A DNA stretch of 64,000 nt from Henriciella sp045287255 (GTDB lineage Bacteria > Pseudomonadota > Alphaproteobacteria > Caulobacterales > Hyphomonadaceae). Made by a program: the position numbers and the translations under genes. The notes beneath the pieces are model-generated. The model was not told the DNA's origin. It ran no database searches and was given only the letters and a program-made list of their open reading frames with translations. Shown here piece after piece: positions 36,175 to 45,838 of this stretch (position 1 is the first letter of the stretch; every line of letters starts with the position of its first letter). Location of the stretch: the NCBI RefSeq assembly GCF_045287255.1, contig NZ_CP137142.1:2232001-2296000 (forward strand). The letters are read 5' to 3'.

Positions 36175-39100
36175 TTATCCGCTATCGGGGTCGTCACTTG
36201 ATTTCCCATTTGGCTTAATACTCTCACCATAATCTAATCTACGCTGGGCGATGTCTTGATCTGCGCGCCTTGTCTCAGACGCTGCTTGAGCTTCAAACTG
36301 TCTGATCTGTCTTTTTGCAAAACAAGAAACTCTTTGATTGCTGTCTCCTAGCCATTCGCTGAGCGCATCTGCCTTTTCTTGATATCTCTGCGCAGGTCCA
36401 TACTCGCCGGACATCATTCCAGTCTCGAAGTAAACTGATGCAATTTGCTGCTCGATTTCATCTGTCGCCGCTGGACTTGTAAGGACGGCCCTAAGGACAG
36501 GCAATAGTTCAGGGGCACCTTCAAAGCCCTCAATATGTTCTGACACGAAGCTGAGTGAAACAACGTCGGCGTCTTGAATGAACTCAAGGAGAGTCGGGGA
36601 AAGTTCACTTAAGTGTCCGTTATAAACTCGACTCAAAAAGTGCTTCAAACTCCATTGAGACGGCTCCAATGTCTCATCGGATGAGAATTCCAGAAGTTGA
36701 TCCAAAACAAGTCGTGGAAAGGGCCGCAGCAACTCCGCAAGCTCGTAAAACTGGAAGGGTATGTCAGTGTAATCAGAGTCAGACGACTGGATGCCGTAGC
36801 GAAGTCTCTCGCCTATCCATCTCATGATCTCGCCGGGCGCCTCCTTGGCGATTGGTACCAATATATACTCAAGGCGGTGATCGAAGGTTGGGACGTGAGT
36901 GAGCGCGTCTAGCAGACTTTTTCTATCATCCTCGTTTAAGCTCGAGAAAAGAGAATCTCCGCTTGCTGAGAACCAAGTCCGATTCACCCAATCGGAACTG
37001 TTCGCTTTTGAAACGATATCGAGGCACGGCATAAAGACCCGGTCTCTAAAAAACCCTTCGTCCTCGGGGAATCGGCGACAAGAGAGCTCGAGCATAGTTG
37101 TACATAAATCGACATCCGCTGTTTCAACGGCACGTTCTGTAAGCTCATGGACCAAAGTCAAATCGATATCTTTGATAAACATCTGAGATACCGCAACATG
37201 GATTAAATGGTCCCCATCGCTGATCCATTGCCTCAGAATGTTTTTGCACTCTTCTCGATAGTCCGCCGTCCATATTGCCTGAACCAACGGGCGTATCGTC
37301 CAATCAGGCATTCCAGCTCGCTCACGCAGCAAATCCAATGCTAGGTCCGGCTGACGATCGGCAAGCTCACCTACAAATCGTTCAAACGGCGGGAAGTCTG
37401 CGCCATCATAAAAATCGGTAGATGCGGAATGCAAAATCCGCGGCTTCCACACGGACCATGTCTCAAGTGAAATCTGTTCTAAGAATTCGTCCTGATCTTT
37501 CGTTCGAAGGGCGCTGACTGTTTCGTGGTGCTGATTTGGATCGTCCCACATTCCTTCCAGAATAGATCCATATCCAAACAGGGTCTTGTGAAAGCGATAG
37601 TCCACATCGACAGAAATCGTTTCACGGAACGCTCTAATTTCTGTTTGGAGCTTGGCGTGAGAAGCGCAAACACCTGTTTCGCTAGCGAGATACTCTGGAA
37701 GCACATGATAGCGTCGCCAAACATTATGTACCTTGCTTTCTAAAGCGCGCCGCTGCTCGAACGGCAATCCATCAATCAACGGAATAACTTGCCTTACGAT
37801 CATGGCGCTTTCGTCCAGGATCATCTGCATTAGAGCCGTATCGTCTTTGCCGTGACTAGGCGGTTGCGTCGCGTTGAACAAAGCCGACAAGATCGAGGCT
37901 AATTGAGCAGGCCCCGTGCGATTGGTGAGCGCTTTGAATAAAAAGGAAATCGCGTCGCGACGAGCAGAGGCAAGTGTATCGCTGAAAATGACTGAACCTG
38001 AGTGCCAAGTCACACTATCTGAGCTGCTCGTGGTCCCGGATATGTCAGACTTCAGTATCTCTGCTGCCACCGCAATATTGATAGGAGTATGATCCTCGGT
38101 CCCACATTCTGACGACAATTGTTGGGACAACTCTGATTGTGCCCAAGGGCCTGCTCTCTGCCAGACTTGCATGGTATGCGATGCCATATTCTCAGCAAGC
38201 TCGACAAGTTGAGATTTCGACCCTTCGTTTTGAGTGCGCGTATAGAGATCTTGGACAGTCGCAAAAAGTCCAGCCAACCTGACATACCGATATCTCCGGA
38301 AGATACCACAAATAAGGCCAGTGACATCATGGCTGTCGTGTCCGGGATAATCACCATAGGTTGTGACATGGGGTTTCGTAGCCGTAGCATCGGCTTTCAA
38401 CCAAACATCACGAAGGTCGTCCAACAAAGTTGAAAACTCTGTCTCTATGTTATCGAAATAAGGAAGTACGTCGTCCTTCAGCCGCTTTAGCGCATCATAT
38501 CGATCATTATTGTCATTTGCATCCGCCGCAGCTTGGACTGCACCATTGTCGAAGAGAGCTTTCCCTTCAAGCAGTCGATCCATATCTGTTCTGATCTTTT
38601 GAAAGATATGACCTGCAGGAACGAGATAGTCGCGCATCGCCTCCTGTAAGCGTCGTTCTATGGCTCCCATTTCGCGGGTACCGAACCCTTTTCCGAAGGG
38701 ACGTTTGTAAACGGTATCGTGTGCCATCTCTGCCCAGGCATGGGTCAGAGTCGTTTGAACCTGTACTTCGCACGCCAAGCCAGCGAGGTGCGAATACTCC
38801 AATAAGTTGGTTCTATCTTCTTTGAGCCGAACCACGTAATTCGTTGATTGAAACAATTTTTCGGCCTGGACTTCGCCCGGCTTCGGATGATGAACGCGCA
38901 TACGCTCCCAATCGACCTCGAATAGTTCTCGAAGTAGTCCGGAGCGAGTAAGGCGCTCAACATCACCGTTCGTGTAGAAAACAATTCGGCATCCCGCCAA
39001 ATCTTTCCGATGGCGTTCGATAGTTTCAGTGTGTGTTTGATCAATTTCTTCCAAACGCTTCAGCAGAGACTCTGGCGACTTGGCGCGGAATTGGATCTGT

Positions 39101-39213
39101 TGAAGTCTATAACCGCCCTCAGCGTTTAGGGCCTGCTCAAGGAGCATTTTCACGGTACGAGCAAGCTCTAGATACGCTCCCCCGCCGTGGTTCTTATAGT
39201 CTTCGAAGTTCAT
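36175..39213 (-). CDS. Giant protein with N-terminal RelA/SpoT-type synthetase domain and long helical repeat
   Basis: A 1012-residue protein. Residues ~1-230 match the RelA/SpoT nucleotidyltransferase fold: R43-A-K45-S-P-E-S49, D71-L-A-G-C-R76, F121-Q-S-T-N-Y, E149-V-Q-V-Q-T154, then H158-A-W-A-E and H165-D-T-V-Y-K170. The catalytic Asp and Glu are kept, but the G-loop tyrosine that stacks the acceptor nucleotide in (p)ppGpp synthetases is replaced by Phe. There is no hydrolase domain. The remaining ~780 residues look like helical (HEAT-like) repeats. The ATG at 39213 is preferred; a GTG eight codons earlier is also in frame. It lies directly upstream of the NACHT gene, so an alarmone- or nucleotide-transferring effector with a built-in sensor is my inference. 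Confidence 0.82.
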   Translation of the reverse strand: MNFEDYKNHGGGAYLELARTVKMLLEQALNAEGGYRLQQIQFRAKSPESLLKRLEEIDQTHTETIERHRKDLAGCRIVFYTNGDVERLTRSGLLRELFEVDWERMRVHHPKPGEVQAEKLFQSTNYVVRLKEDRTNLLEYSHLAGLACEVQVQTTLTHAWAEMAHDTVYKRPFGKGFGTREMGAIERRLQEAMRDYLVPAGHIFQKIRTDMDRLLEGKALFDNGAVQAAADANDNNDRYDALKRLKDDVLPYFDNIETEFSTLLDDLRDVWLKADATATKPHVTTYGDYPGHDSHDVTGLICGIFRRYRYVRLAGLFATVQDLYTRTQNEGSKSQLVELAENMASHTMQVWQRAGPWAQSELSQQLSSECGTEDHTPINIAVAAEILKSDISGTTSSSDSVTWHSGSVIFSDTLASARRDAISFLFKALTNRTGPAQLASILSALFNATQPPSHGKDDTALMQMILDESAMIVRQVIPLIDGLPFEQRRALESKVHNVWRRYHVLPEYLASETGVCASHAKLQTEIRAFRETISVDVDYRFHKTLFGYGSILEGMWDDPNQHHETVSALRTKDQDEFLEQISLETWSVWKPRILHSASTDFYDGADFPPFERFVGELADRQPDLALDLLRERAGMPDWTIRPLVQAIWTADYREECKNILRQWISDGDHLIHVAVSQMFIKDIDLTLVHELTERAVETADVDLCTTMLELSCRRFPEDEGFFRDRVFMPCLDIVSKANSSDWVNRTWFSASGDSLFSSLNEDDRKSLLDALTHVPTFDHRLEYILVPIAKEAPGEIMRWIGERLRYGIQSSDSDYTDIPFQFYELAELLRPFPRLVLDQLLEFSSDETLEPSQWSLKHFLSRVYNGHLSELSPTLLEFIQDADVVSLSFVSEHIEGFEGAPELLPVLRAVLTSPAATDEIEQQIASVYFETGMMSGEYGPAQRYQEKADALSEWLGDSNQRVSCFAKRQIRQFEAQAASETRRADQDIAQRRLDYGESIKPNGKSSDDPDSG

Positions 39214-39482
39214 CTTGAGGGTCTGCCTGCAATACACTCTTGCATCAGAATTTAGGCAGACTTCCAGGAGAATAAAGGCAGAACATTCAGAAACTTAGCT
39301 TTGCGATATTTCAGTCCCTGTTTTCTTTGCTCAACTCACGAGGCTCGCAGCGTTAATGGCAACTGAAAACATGGCCATTATAACTCGTTTTGACCTTTTC
39401 CCATTCTTCACTGTTCGCTATCTTAGCCATAGATCTAGTAATTGAACGCTCGGCTTATGTCCGCTTATGGGAATAAACGGCC

Positions 39483-42400
39483 CTAGTGAAAATCCCTCGA
39501 ATAAAACAACTTTTTCGCCTGCTCACGCGGATGCCGCGCGCCTGATGCAATTCTGGCCCGATGCGCGGCTTGGAGTTCAGCTGTAATCGACTGGTTCAAC
39601 CGCTCGCGCTTTTCACTCTTCGGCCCTGTGCGTTGATCGGGCACTGGGCGTTTGGCTTCGTCGGCATTGTCGCGGGATGGATCAATGCGCTCACCTGCAA
39701 TCTCAGGACGCCCTAGACCGTCGAGCAGGAACGAATAGTCCTCAATGCGCTGCGCAATTACATGCGTGACCGGCCCTTCCCGTTGCAACCGACCCGTCAC
39801 ATAGAGCAGCCGTCCCGCCATGACCTCTTTACGATAGCGCTGAAATACTTTCGGCCAAACCACGATATTGGAAACGGCGGTATCGTCCTCCAAGGTTAGA
39901 AAAATAACGCCACTCGCTGTGCCTGGCCTTTGCCGCGTGATGACGAGACCCGATACCGACAAGCGAACTCCATCTGGCGTGTGGCGATGGTCCTCAGCAG
40001 ATGCAAAGTTTGGCAGCTTGTCCCGCAAGAGCGTCACCGGATGTTCGCGCAATGTCAGCCGTGTCGAGACGTAGTCTTCAAATACAGTTTCTGATGGACT
40101 GAGCGCGGGCAAAAGCGCGTTGATCTCTGGCAGGCCTTCACCCTCGCTCTCAAACAGGGGTAGCGGTTTATCACCGCCCAGTCCCTTGACCTGCCAAAGC
40201 GCTTCGCGGCGTTCTAGTCCGTGGCTCGCAAATGCATCTGCACCCGCAAGTTTCGTCAGTGCTGTCCTGCCGATTCCGGCTCGCCGCCAAACCGCCTCTA
40301 TTGAGCGATAGCCATTCCCGCGTGCCGAGGCGATCCAATGGCCGTCTGTCTCGGATAGGCCCTTAATCTGCCGGAACCCCAAGCGCACAGCCAGCGATCC
40401 GTCATGGTGATATTCCAGCACATTATCCCAAAAGCTGTTCTCAATGCAGATGGGCAACACCGTGACGCCATGTTGCTTTGCATCGCGCACAATTTGAGCC
40501 GGGGCATAAAATCCCATTGGCTGAGCGTTTAGCAGGCCGCAGCAAAAAACCTCTGGATGGTGGCACTTGATCCAACTGGACGCATAAACAAGCAGTGCGA
40601 AGCTGGCCGCGTGGCTTTCCGGAAAGCCATAGCTGGAAAAGCCCTCAAGCTGTTTGAAACAATTCTCGGCAAATTCGCGCGCATAGCCATTATCAAGACA
40701 GCCTTTGATAAAACGCTCTTTGAAGTCCTCGACTGCACCTTGCCTGCGAAAGCCGTTCAAAGCCCGGCGCAGAGCATCAGCTTCGGTGGCTGTGAAGCCT
40801 GCGGCCACAATCGCGATTTGCATGGCCTGTTCTTGGAAGAGTGGAACGCCATAGGTGCGCTCCAACACTTCCCGCAAAGCTTCAGAGGGATATGTAATTT
40901 CCTCCTCGCCGCGTCGCCTGCGCAAATAAGGATGCACCATATTGCCTTGGATCGGGCCGGGGCGAATGATGGCAACTTCGGCGACCAGATCACGGTACGT
41001 GCGCGGCCTCATACGCGGCAAGAAGTTCATCTGTGCGCGGGATTCCACCTGAAAGACGCCAACCGTATCAGCCTCGCACAGCATGTCATAGGTCAAGCTA
41101 TCTTCCTGCGGGAGCGTCGCCAGTGTGTAATGCTCGCCTTTCCAAGTGGAGAGAAGGTCAAAGCACTTGCGAAGGCATGTGAGCATTCCAAGCGCCAGCA
41201 CATCAATCTTCAACATGCCTAGCGCTTCTATATCGTCCTTGTCCCATTCGATAACGGTGCGATCAACCATAGAGGCATTCTCAATCGGGCAAAGCTCGTC
41301 GAGCCTGCCCTTGGTAATCACAAAGCCACCGACATGCTGGGAAAGGTGACGGGGGAACCCGATAATCTGCTGCGCAAGTTCTAGGGTTTGCGCCAAGCGC
41401 CTGTCTTTGACATCCAGTCCCGCTGCCTTGGCACGTTCCTCGCCGGGACCATTGTCTGAGACGCCCCAGACTTGGCTAGAAAGCGCTGACACGACATCCA
41501 CCGACAAACCCATCGCCTTGCCGACTTCACGGATGGCGCGGCGGGATCGGTAATGTACCACGGTCGAGCATAACCCTGCACGGTGGCGGCCATATTTCTG
41601 GTAGATATGCTGGATGACTTCTTCGCGCCGTTCATGCTCGAAGTCGACATCTATATCAGGTGGTTCGTTTCGGGCCTCTGAAATGAACCGCTCGAACACC
41701 ATTGTAATCATGTCCGGCGAAGCTTCGGTGATGCCTAGCGCATAGCAAACAGAAGAATTTGCCGCCGATCCCCGCCCCTGACAGAGAATGCCTTTGGAGC
41801 GGGCAAAGCACACCACATCATAGACGGTCAGGAAGTAGCGAGCATAATTTAGCTCGCGTATCAGTTTGAGTTCCTTCTCAATCAAAGACCGCACTTTCAA
41901 AGGCACAGCGTCCGGATAGCGCCGTTTCAGACCTTCCTCGGTAAGCGTCCGCAATCGGTCGTCTGGCTGCACGCCGTCTGTAATTTCGTCGGGGTATTCA
42001 TAGCGCAGCTCATCAAGCGAGAAGGTACATGCTTCGGCAATCCGTGACGTATTCGAAATCGCTTCTGGATAGGCCGCAAAAAGCCGGCGCATTTCAAACT
42101 CTGATTTCAGGCGGCGCTCTGCATTGGGAAGTGCGCGCCGCCCAAGCTGATCAATTGTCACCTTTTCCCGAATGCAGGAGAGAATATCGGCTAAGCGTAA
42201 GCGGCTGCCTGCGTGCATGATGACATTGCCCAAACCGACAAGCGGGACACCTGCTTGTTCTGCAAGGTCCGCGCGTTCTGCAAATCGGGCCTGATCCTGC
42301 CCGTCATATTCCGGGATTAGCCCTAGAAACACGTCTTCACCAAACGCTGTCTTCAAGCGCCCAAGACATTGCACAATCGTTGGGCTTGAGAGGACAATCA

Positions 42401-42758
42401 GGACACTGCCAGAGGCGTATTCCAGCACATCGTCGAGAGTTAGATCGCATTCCCCTTTAACCGTCCGGCGTTTGCCCAAGGTCAGAAGGCGGCAAAGCTG
42501 GCCGAAGGCTGTGCGGGTTTTTGGATAGGCGAGAATTTCCATCCCATCACGTAAAACCAGCCGCGTCCCAACCACATAGCGCAGGCCCAATTCCTTCGCG
42601 GCTGTATGGCCTCTGACGATCCCTGCAAACGTATTCTTATCGGTAATCGACAGACCGCTCAGTCCAAGCTGTTTGGCGCGCGTCACCAATTCTTCGGCAT
42701 GGGAGGCCCCTGTTAGGAAGGTGAAATTACTGATGGTGAAAAGCTCCGCATAGCTCAT
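39483..42758 (-). CDS. dnaE2: Error-prone DNA polymerase DnaE2 (ImuC)
   Basis: A 1091-residue class C polymerase alpha-subunit of the translesion type. It begins YAELFTISNFTFLTGASHAEEL, the PHP domain. It has GRGSAANSSVCYALGIT and the catalytic aspartates in PPDIDVDFEHERR, and an OB domain at the C-terminus (VSGLVITRQRPGTASGVIFLTLED). DnaE2 performs SOS mutagenesis with ImuA and ImuB. ATG at 42758 gives MSYAEL; an upstream in-frame start is rejected. The start overlaps the imuB stop by 4 bases, so the three genes form one operon. Confidence 0.96.
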   Translation of the reverse strand: MSYAELFTISNFTFLTGASHAEELVTRAKQLGLSGLSITDKNTFAGIVRGHTAAKELGLRYVVGTRLVLRDGMEILAYPKTRTAFGQLCRLLTLGKRRTVKGECDLTLDDVLEYASGSVLIVLSSPTIVQCLGRLKTAFGEDVFLGLIPEYDGQDQARFAERADLAEQAGVPLVGLGNVIMHAGSRLRLADILSCIREKVTIDQLGRRALPNAERRLKSEFEMRRLFAAYPEAISNTSRIAEACTFSLDELRYEYPDEITDGVQPDDRLRTLTEEGLKRRYPDAVPLKVRSLIEKELKLIRELNYARYFLTVYDVVCFARSKGILCQGRGSAANSSVCYALGITEASPDMITMVFERFISEARNEPPDIDVDFEHERREEVIQHIYQKYGRHRAGLCSTVVHYRSRRAIREVGKAMGLSVDVVSALSSQVWGVSDNGPGEERAKAAGLDVKDRRLAQTLELAQQIIGFPRHLSQHVGGFVITKGRLDELCPIENASMVDRTVIEWDKDDIEALGMLKIDVLALGMLTCLRKCFDLLSTWKGEHYTLATLPQEDSLTYDMLCEADTVGVFQVESRAQMNFLPRMRPRTYRDLVAEVAIIRPGPIQGNMVHPYLRRRRGEEEITYPSEALREVLERTYGVPLFQEQAMQIAIVAAGFTATEADALRRALNGFRRQGAVEDFKERFIKGCLDNGYAREFAENCFKQLEGFSSYGFPESHAASFALLVYASSWIKCHHPEVFCCGLLNAQPMGFYAPAQIVRDAKQHGVTVLPICIENSFWDNVLEYHHDGSLAVRLGFRQIKGLSETDGHWIASARGNGYRSIEAVWRRAGIGRTALTKLAGADAFASHGLERREALWQVKGLGGDKPLPLFESEGEGLPEINALLPALSPSETVFEDYVSTRLTLREHPVTLLRDKLPNFASAEDHRHTPDGVRLSVSGLVITRQRPGTASGVIFLTLEDDTAVSNIVVWPKVFQRYRKEVMAGRLLYVTGRLQREGPVTHVIAQRIEDYSFLLDGLGRPEIAGERIDPSRDNADEAKRPVPDQRTGPKSEKRERLNQSITAELQAAHRARIASGARHPREQAKKLFYSRDFH

Positions 42759-44242
42759 GCGAACTCTCCGGCGACATACCAATCTTGGCTTTCACTTCCG
42801 GGATAGGTGAGCAGCCATAAGCGCCGCCCTTGCTGCGTCTGTACCTTCCAATAATCGCGGGTTCTAAGGTCGCTATCGGTATGCCAACGGGGGGTTAGGC
42901 GCTCTGGTCCTGATGCGGTTCTGCTTTCGAAAGCCATACGTCGCCACTTGAATTTCAGTGGCGGGCGTCCGGGAGTTTCCACGTGGACATATTCAGGCGG
43001 TTTGAACAACCGAATTGGTCGTTCGCGCGGCGATTTCACCCAGCTTTGTCTGGGTGCATTCACTGCCTCAACCTGTTCGTATTCGCATTCTGGCAGATGG
43101 CTATCTCTCGGCGCGAATATTCGCACATGGTCAAAGCCAATGCGGTTTCCCAAAGTCTCTATGAGCTGAAATCGATGATCTTCGCGTTTGGCCTGTTCGC
43201 CCATCTCCACTTGGCGCAGCCGGATGGGTTCAACATGGATCGCTGATAAGCGAAACCAGTCCGCGCCATATTCGATTTCCAGCTTTGACAGTGGATGGCT
43301 AAACTGGCGCAAAATGGGATCTGGCTCAAAGCAAGGCCGCGCAAACCCGATACTCATATGATGATCGCCCGTATCGACGCAGCGCACGGTTAGGTGGAAC
43401 TGCCGCGCGCCTTTCTGGTCGTCTTCCAATCTTTGGCAAACGCGGCCTGCCAAGCGGACAAGCACTTCTTCTAAATCAGACTGAAACCCTATCGGTTCCG
43501 GGAGTGTCATCCGCGCCGCATAGACGGGGTCAGCAGCTTTCGGCGTGATTGGATCGGGCGTCTGTCCGGTTGCTGTACCAAGCGCCTTGGTCAGCTCTAA
43601 CCCAAACCGCCGTGCAAGTTCGCCTGATGGTTGGCCGTAAAGCTGGCCAATCGTCGTCAGACCTGTGCGCGCCAAGTCTGTAACGAGGGATTGCTGCAAT
43701 CCGAGAGCGGCGATTGGAAGAGCAGCAAGCGCGTCTGACGTCTTGCCGACCCCGGCGATCTCAATCTCGCTGCTTCCAAATCGTGCGAGCGCCTTCGCTG
43801 CACCTTTGGTGTCGGCGACACCAATACGAGAGACAACCGTAAGGTCAGACAGTCGTTGACGAGCGGTTTCGGCCATCGCCCGCTCGCCGTCAAACAAATG
43901 CGCGCATCCGGCAATATCGAGCAACAAACCATCTGGCGCGTCCAAGCTGATACGGGGCGACAAAACATCTGCCCAACGCCAGAGCGCTCTTAGAAGAATA
44001 TTCTCCCGAACCGGATCGGCAGGCTCACTTAAAAGATCGGGGCAGATCGCCCGCGCATCCGCAAGCGGTAGCCCAATTGCAACGCCAGCTTTCAAGGCTT
44101 GCGAGTTGGTATGTGTCACGCGCCAAGCATTCTTTTGCTCAGCAATAATCGCAAAGGGGCCACTGCTTAAACGCGGGTCGCCATTCCTGCGGAGACGATC
44201 AAGCGGAAGCTCTGGCAGCCATATGGACATTGTCCTTGGCAT
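42755..44242 (-). CDS. imuB: ImuB, Y-family polymerase-like mutasome hub
   Basis: A 495-residue catalytically inactive Y-family homologue that connects the mutasome to the beta clamp. The start reads SIWLPELPLDRLRRNGDP, typical ImuB. Acidic catalytic residues of true Y-polymerases are not seen where expected. Other landmarks are ALKAGVAIGLPLADARAICPDL, GLLLDIAGCAHLFDGE, and the late RRLWLLTYPGSESQDWYVAGEFA. GGAGG seven bases before ATG 44242 sets the start, inside the end of imuA. It is the middle gene of imuA-imuB-dnaE2. Confidence 0.93.
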   Translation of the reverse strand: MPRTMSIWLPELPLDRLRRNGDPRLSSGPFAIIAEQKNAWRVTHTNSQALKAGVAIGLPLADARAICPDLLSEPADPVRENILLRALWRWADVLSPRISLDAPDGLLLDIAGCAHLFDGERAMAETARQRLSDLTVVSRIGVADTKGAAKALARFGSSEIEIAGVGKTSDALAALPIAALGLQQSLVTDLARTGLTTIGQLYGQPSGELARRFGLELTKALGTATGQTPDPITPKAADPVYAARMTLPEPIGFQSDLEEVLVRLAGRVCQRLEDDQKGARQFHLTVRCVDTGDHHMSIGFARPCFEPDPILRQFSHPLSKLEIEYGADWFRLSAIHVEPIRLRQVEMGEQAKREDHRFQLIETLGNRIGFDHVRIFAPRDSHLPECEYEQVEAVNAPRQSWVKSPRERPIRLFKPPEYVHVETPGRPPLKFKWRRMAFESRTASGPERLTPRWHTDSDLRTRDYWKVQTQQGRRLWLLTYPGSESQDWYVAGEFA

Positions 44243-44813
44243 TTTGCACCTCCGTTTCTCGGATATGCCAGTGTCCCGCTTCGCCGCTTTTGCCTTTCTG
44301 GCAGTCAAAGCGCCAAGCGGCCTCATCGCCCGCGAGAGGCTCACACTGCCAGCGGGTTTGCGCCGCTGATGTATTGGACGGGCCGCGCAGCAAAAGCAGG
44401 CCTATCCCACCGCCTTGTTCCGCGGCGAGTTGCAAGCGGCGGCTTTCTTTGAGGCTCAACGCATCAGGCAGGTCAGCTATCACGGTAAACCCGCCTTCGG
44501 CCCGTAGTGCGGCATCTGTTGCCCAGAGAAGTTCGCCGCGTGAAACGGCTTCAACGATAATGATGCGCTCAACATTGAGGAAGCGATCTAGCCCGCTGGC
44601 ACAGAGCGGGAGAATGTCCCGGCGCATTCCGATCCAGATGATTTCGCTATTTGTCTTAGCGGCACTGAGCAAGGCCATCACATCACCGCTCGCGCCCGTC
44701 AGTTCATGGACACGGCCTTTGCGTAGGCGAAGATCTTCAATCGGCTCAATGACTGGAAAGCCGTTCGCAATCTCGCCTGCTGAGGCAAGGTTATGTAGCA
44801 CTGAATTATCCAT
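44199..44813 (-). CDS. imuA: ImuA, RecA-fold mutasome protein
   Basis: A 204-residue ImuA. The family pattern is visible: HNLASAGEIANGFPVIEPIEDLRLRKGRVHELTGASGD, then IIWIGMRRDILPLCASGLDRF, ALRAEGGFTVIADLPDALSLKESRRLQLAAEQ and TRWQCEPLAGDEAAWRFDCQKGKSGEAGHW. It recruits RecA/ImuB for translesion synthesis. The 3' end overlaps imuB by 44 bases. Its ATG lies only 2 bases downstream of the LexA box, so the message may be leaderless or nearly so. Confidence 0.92.
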   Translation of the reverse strand: MDNSVLHNLASAGEIANGFPVIEPIEDLRLRKGRVHELTGASGDVMALLSAAKTNSEIIWIGMRRDILPLCASGLDRFLNVERIIIVEAVSRGELLWATDAALRAEGGFTVIADLPDALSLKESRRLQLAAEQGGGIGLLLLRGPSNTSAAQTRWQCEPLAGDEAAWRFDCQKGKSGEAGHWHIRETEVQNAKDNVHMAARASA

Positions 44814-44815
44814 GT

Positions 44816-44850
44816 GTTCTATTTTTGTTCTTTTTGACGTTTCGAGTCAA
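44816..44850 (-). promoter_or_regulatory. LexA-controlled promoter of imuA-imuB-dnaE2
   Basis: GTTC at 44816-44819 and GTTC at 44827-44830 are 7 bases apart: a perfect alphaproteobacterial LexA box (GTTC-N7-GTTC). On the minus strand TTGACT (44850-44845) fits a -35 element and AAAAAT (44826-44821) a weak -10, spaced 18 bases. The LexA box would cover the -10, giving direct SOS repression. The imuA ATG begins at 44813. Confidence 0.82.
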
Positions 44851-45044
44851 ATAGAATCTGTCAGCGGTCGTCATATGAGTTTACGTGGCTTATGAATGCC
44901 AATGAGCTGGGAAAATTCACCTGACTATGGGAGTGGGCACGGACCAAAGCCATCATGGCGGTTTTGGGCTATAGTTAGTTTTCCGTTTTGGTTTCCAGTG
45001 GTCATTATTCTCGTGAACAAGCTGTTGACCGGGCGCTGGCCGTA

Positions 45045-45728
45045 TTAGTCTTGATCGACTTCCTGAATGAGGTCTTCACCTTGATTGCGGACATTGCCTA
45101 CGGCAGGGCCAACCTTCCAGAAATAGAGCTGATCGGCATTTGCAGCTTCGATAATTTCGTGCCGCTTGTCAGGTGATGATCTGATCCAGTCTGTGGCTTC
45201 ACTTTGAGAAGGAATGACCGGCATCCTGTGATGTAGCACTGCCATCTCATCCGACGCCGCTTTAGTCAGGATTGTGAAGCTGTCCATTGGTTCACCCTCC
45301 ACATAGGCGCGATCCCAAAGCCCCGCGACACAAAACCAGCGGCGGTTTCGCATAGCAATGGCATAAGCTTGTTTAGAGCCTTTCTTGCCCGTCCATTCAT
45401 AATAGCCGCTCATCGGCAAAAGGCAGGCACGGTCTTTGAAAGCAGCACGGAAAGTTGGCTTTTCGGCCACGTCTTCGCTCTTCGCGTTGAAGGTCGACAA
45501 TTTCTTTTCTGATAGCGGCTTCTTCCACCATCGAGGCACTAAATCCCAGCGGGCGAAGGCGAGTTCTAACTCGTCACTATCGTCCCGTAGCCTGATGATC
45601 GGCGCAAGCTGTGTCGGCGCAACATTATAGGCGGGATTAATCTCTGGGATTTCTTCGGGGCGAAACAGACTGAGCTGAGCGTGATACTCTTCCCAACTTA
45701 CGCCGTGTCTAAAATGTCGTCCGCACAT
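45045..45728 (-). CDS. SOS response-associated peptidase (SRAP/YedK/HMCES type)
   Basis: A 227-residue SRAP protein that covalently shields abasic sites in single-stranded DNA. Starting at ATG 45728 the protein begins MCGRH, so after Met removal the catalytic Cys is at the N-terminus, as in the family. Further signatures are YNVAPTQLAPI, TFNAKSEDVAEKPTFRAAF, LLPMSGYYEW (catalytic Glu) and VLHHRMPVI (catalytic His). Two extra codons upstream are possible but would bury the cysteine. No perfect LexA box is seen upstream. It lies on the element beside the mutasome. Confidence 0.93.
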   Translation of the reverse strand: MCGRHFRHGVSWEEYHAQLSLFRPEEIPEINPAYNVAPTQLAPIIRLRDDSDELELAFARWDLVPRWWKKPLSEKKLSTFNAKSEDVAEKPTFRAAFKDRACLLPMSGYYEWTGKKGSKQAYAIAMRNRRWFCVAGLWDRAYVEGEPMDSFTILTKAASDEMAVLHHRMPVIPSQSEATDWIRSSPDKRHEIIEAANADQLYFWKVGPAVGNVRNQGEDLIQEVDQD

Positions 45729-45838
45729 TTGCATTGTTTAGCAAGCGAAAGTCTAAGTGTCAGCCAAGAGGCTTATGAAGGAGGACTTATATCTGGTTTA
45801 GCGCAAGGTCCGAGCGAACGCCAAAACGATTGCTTAGT

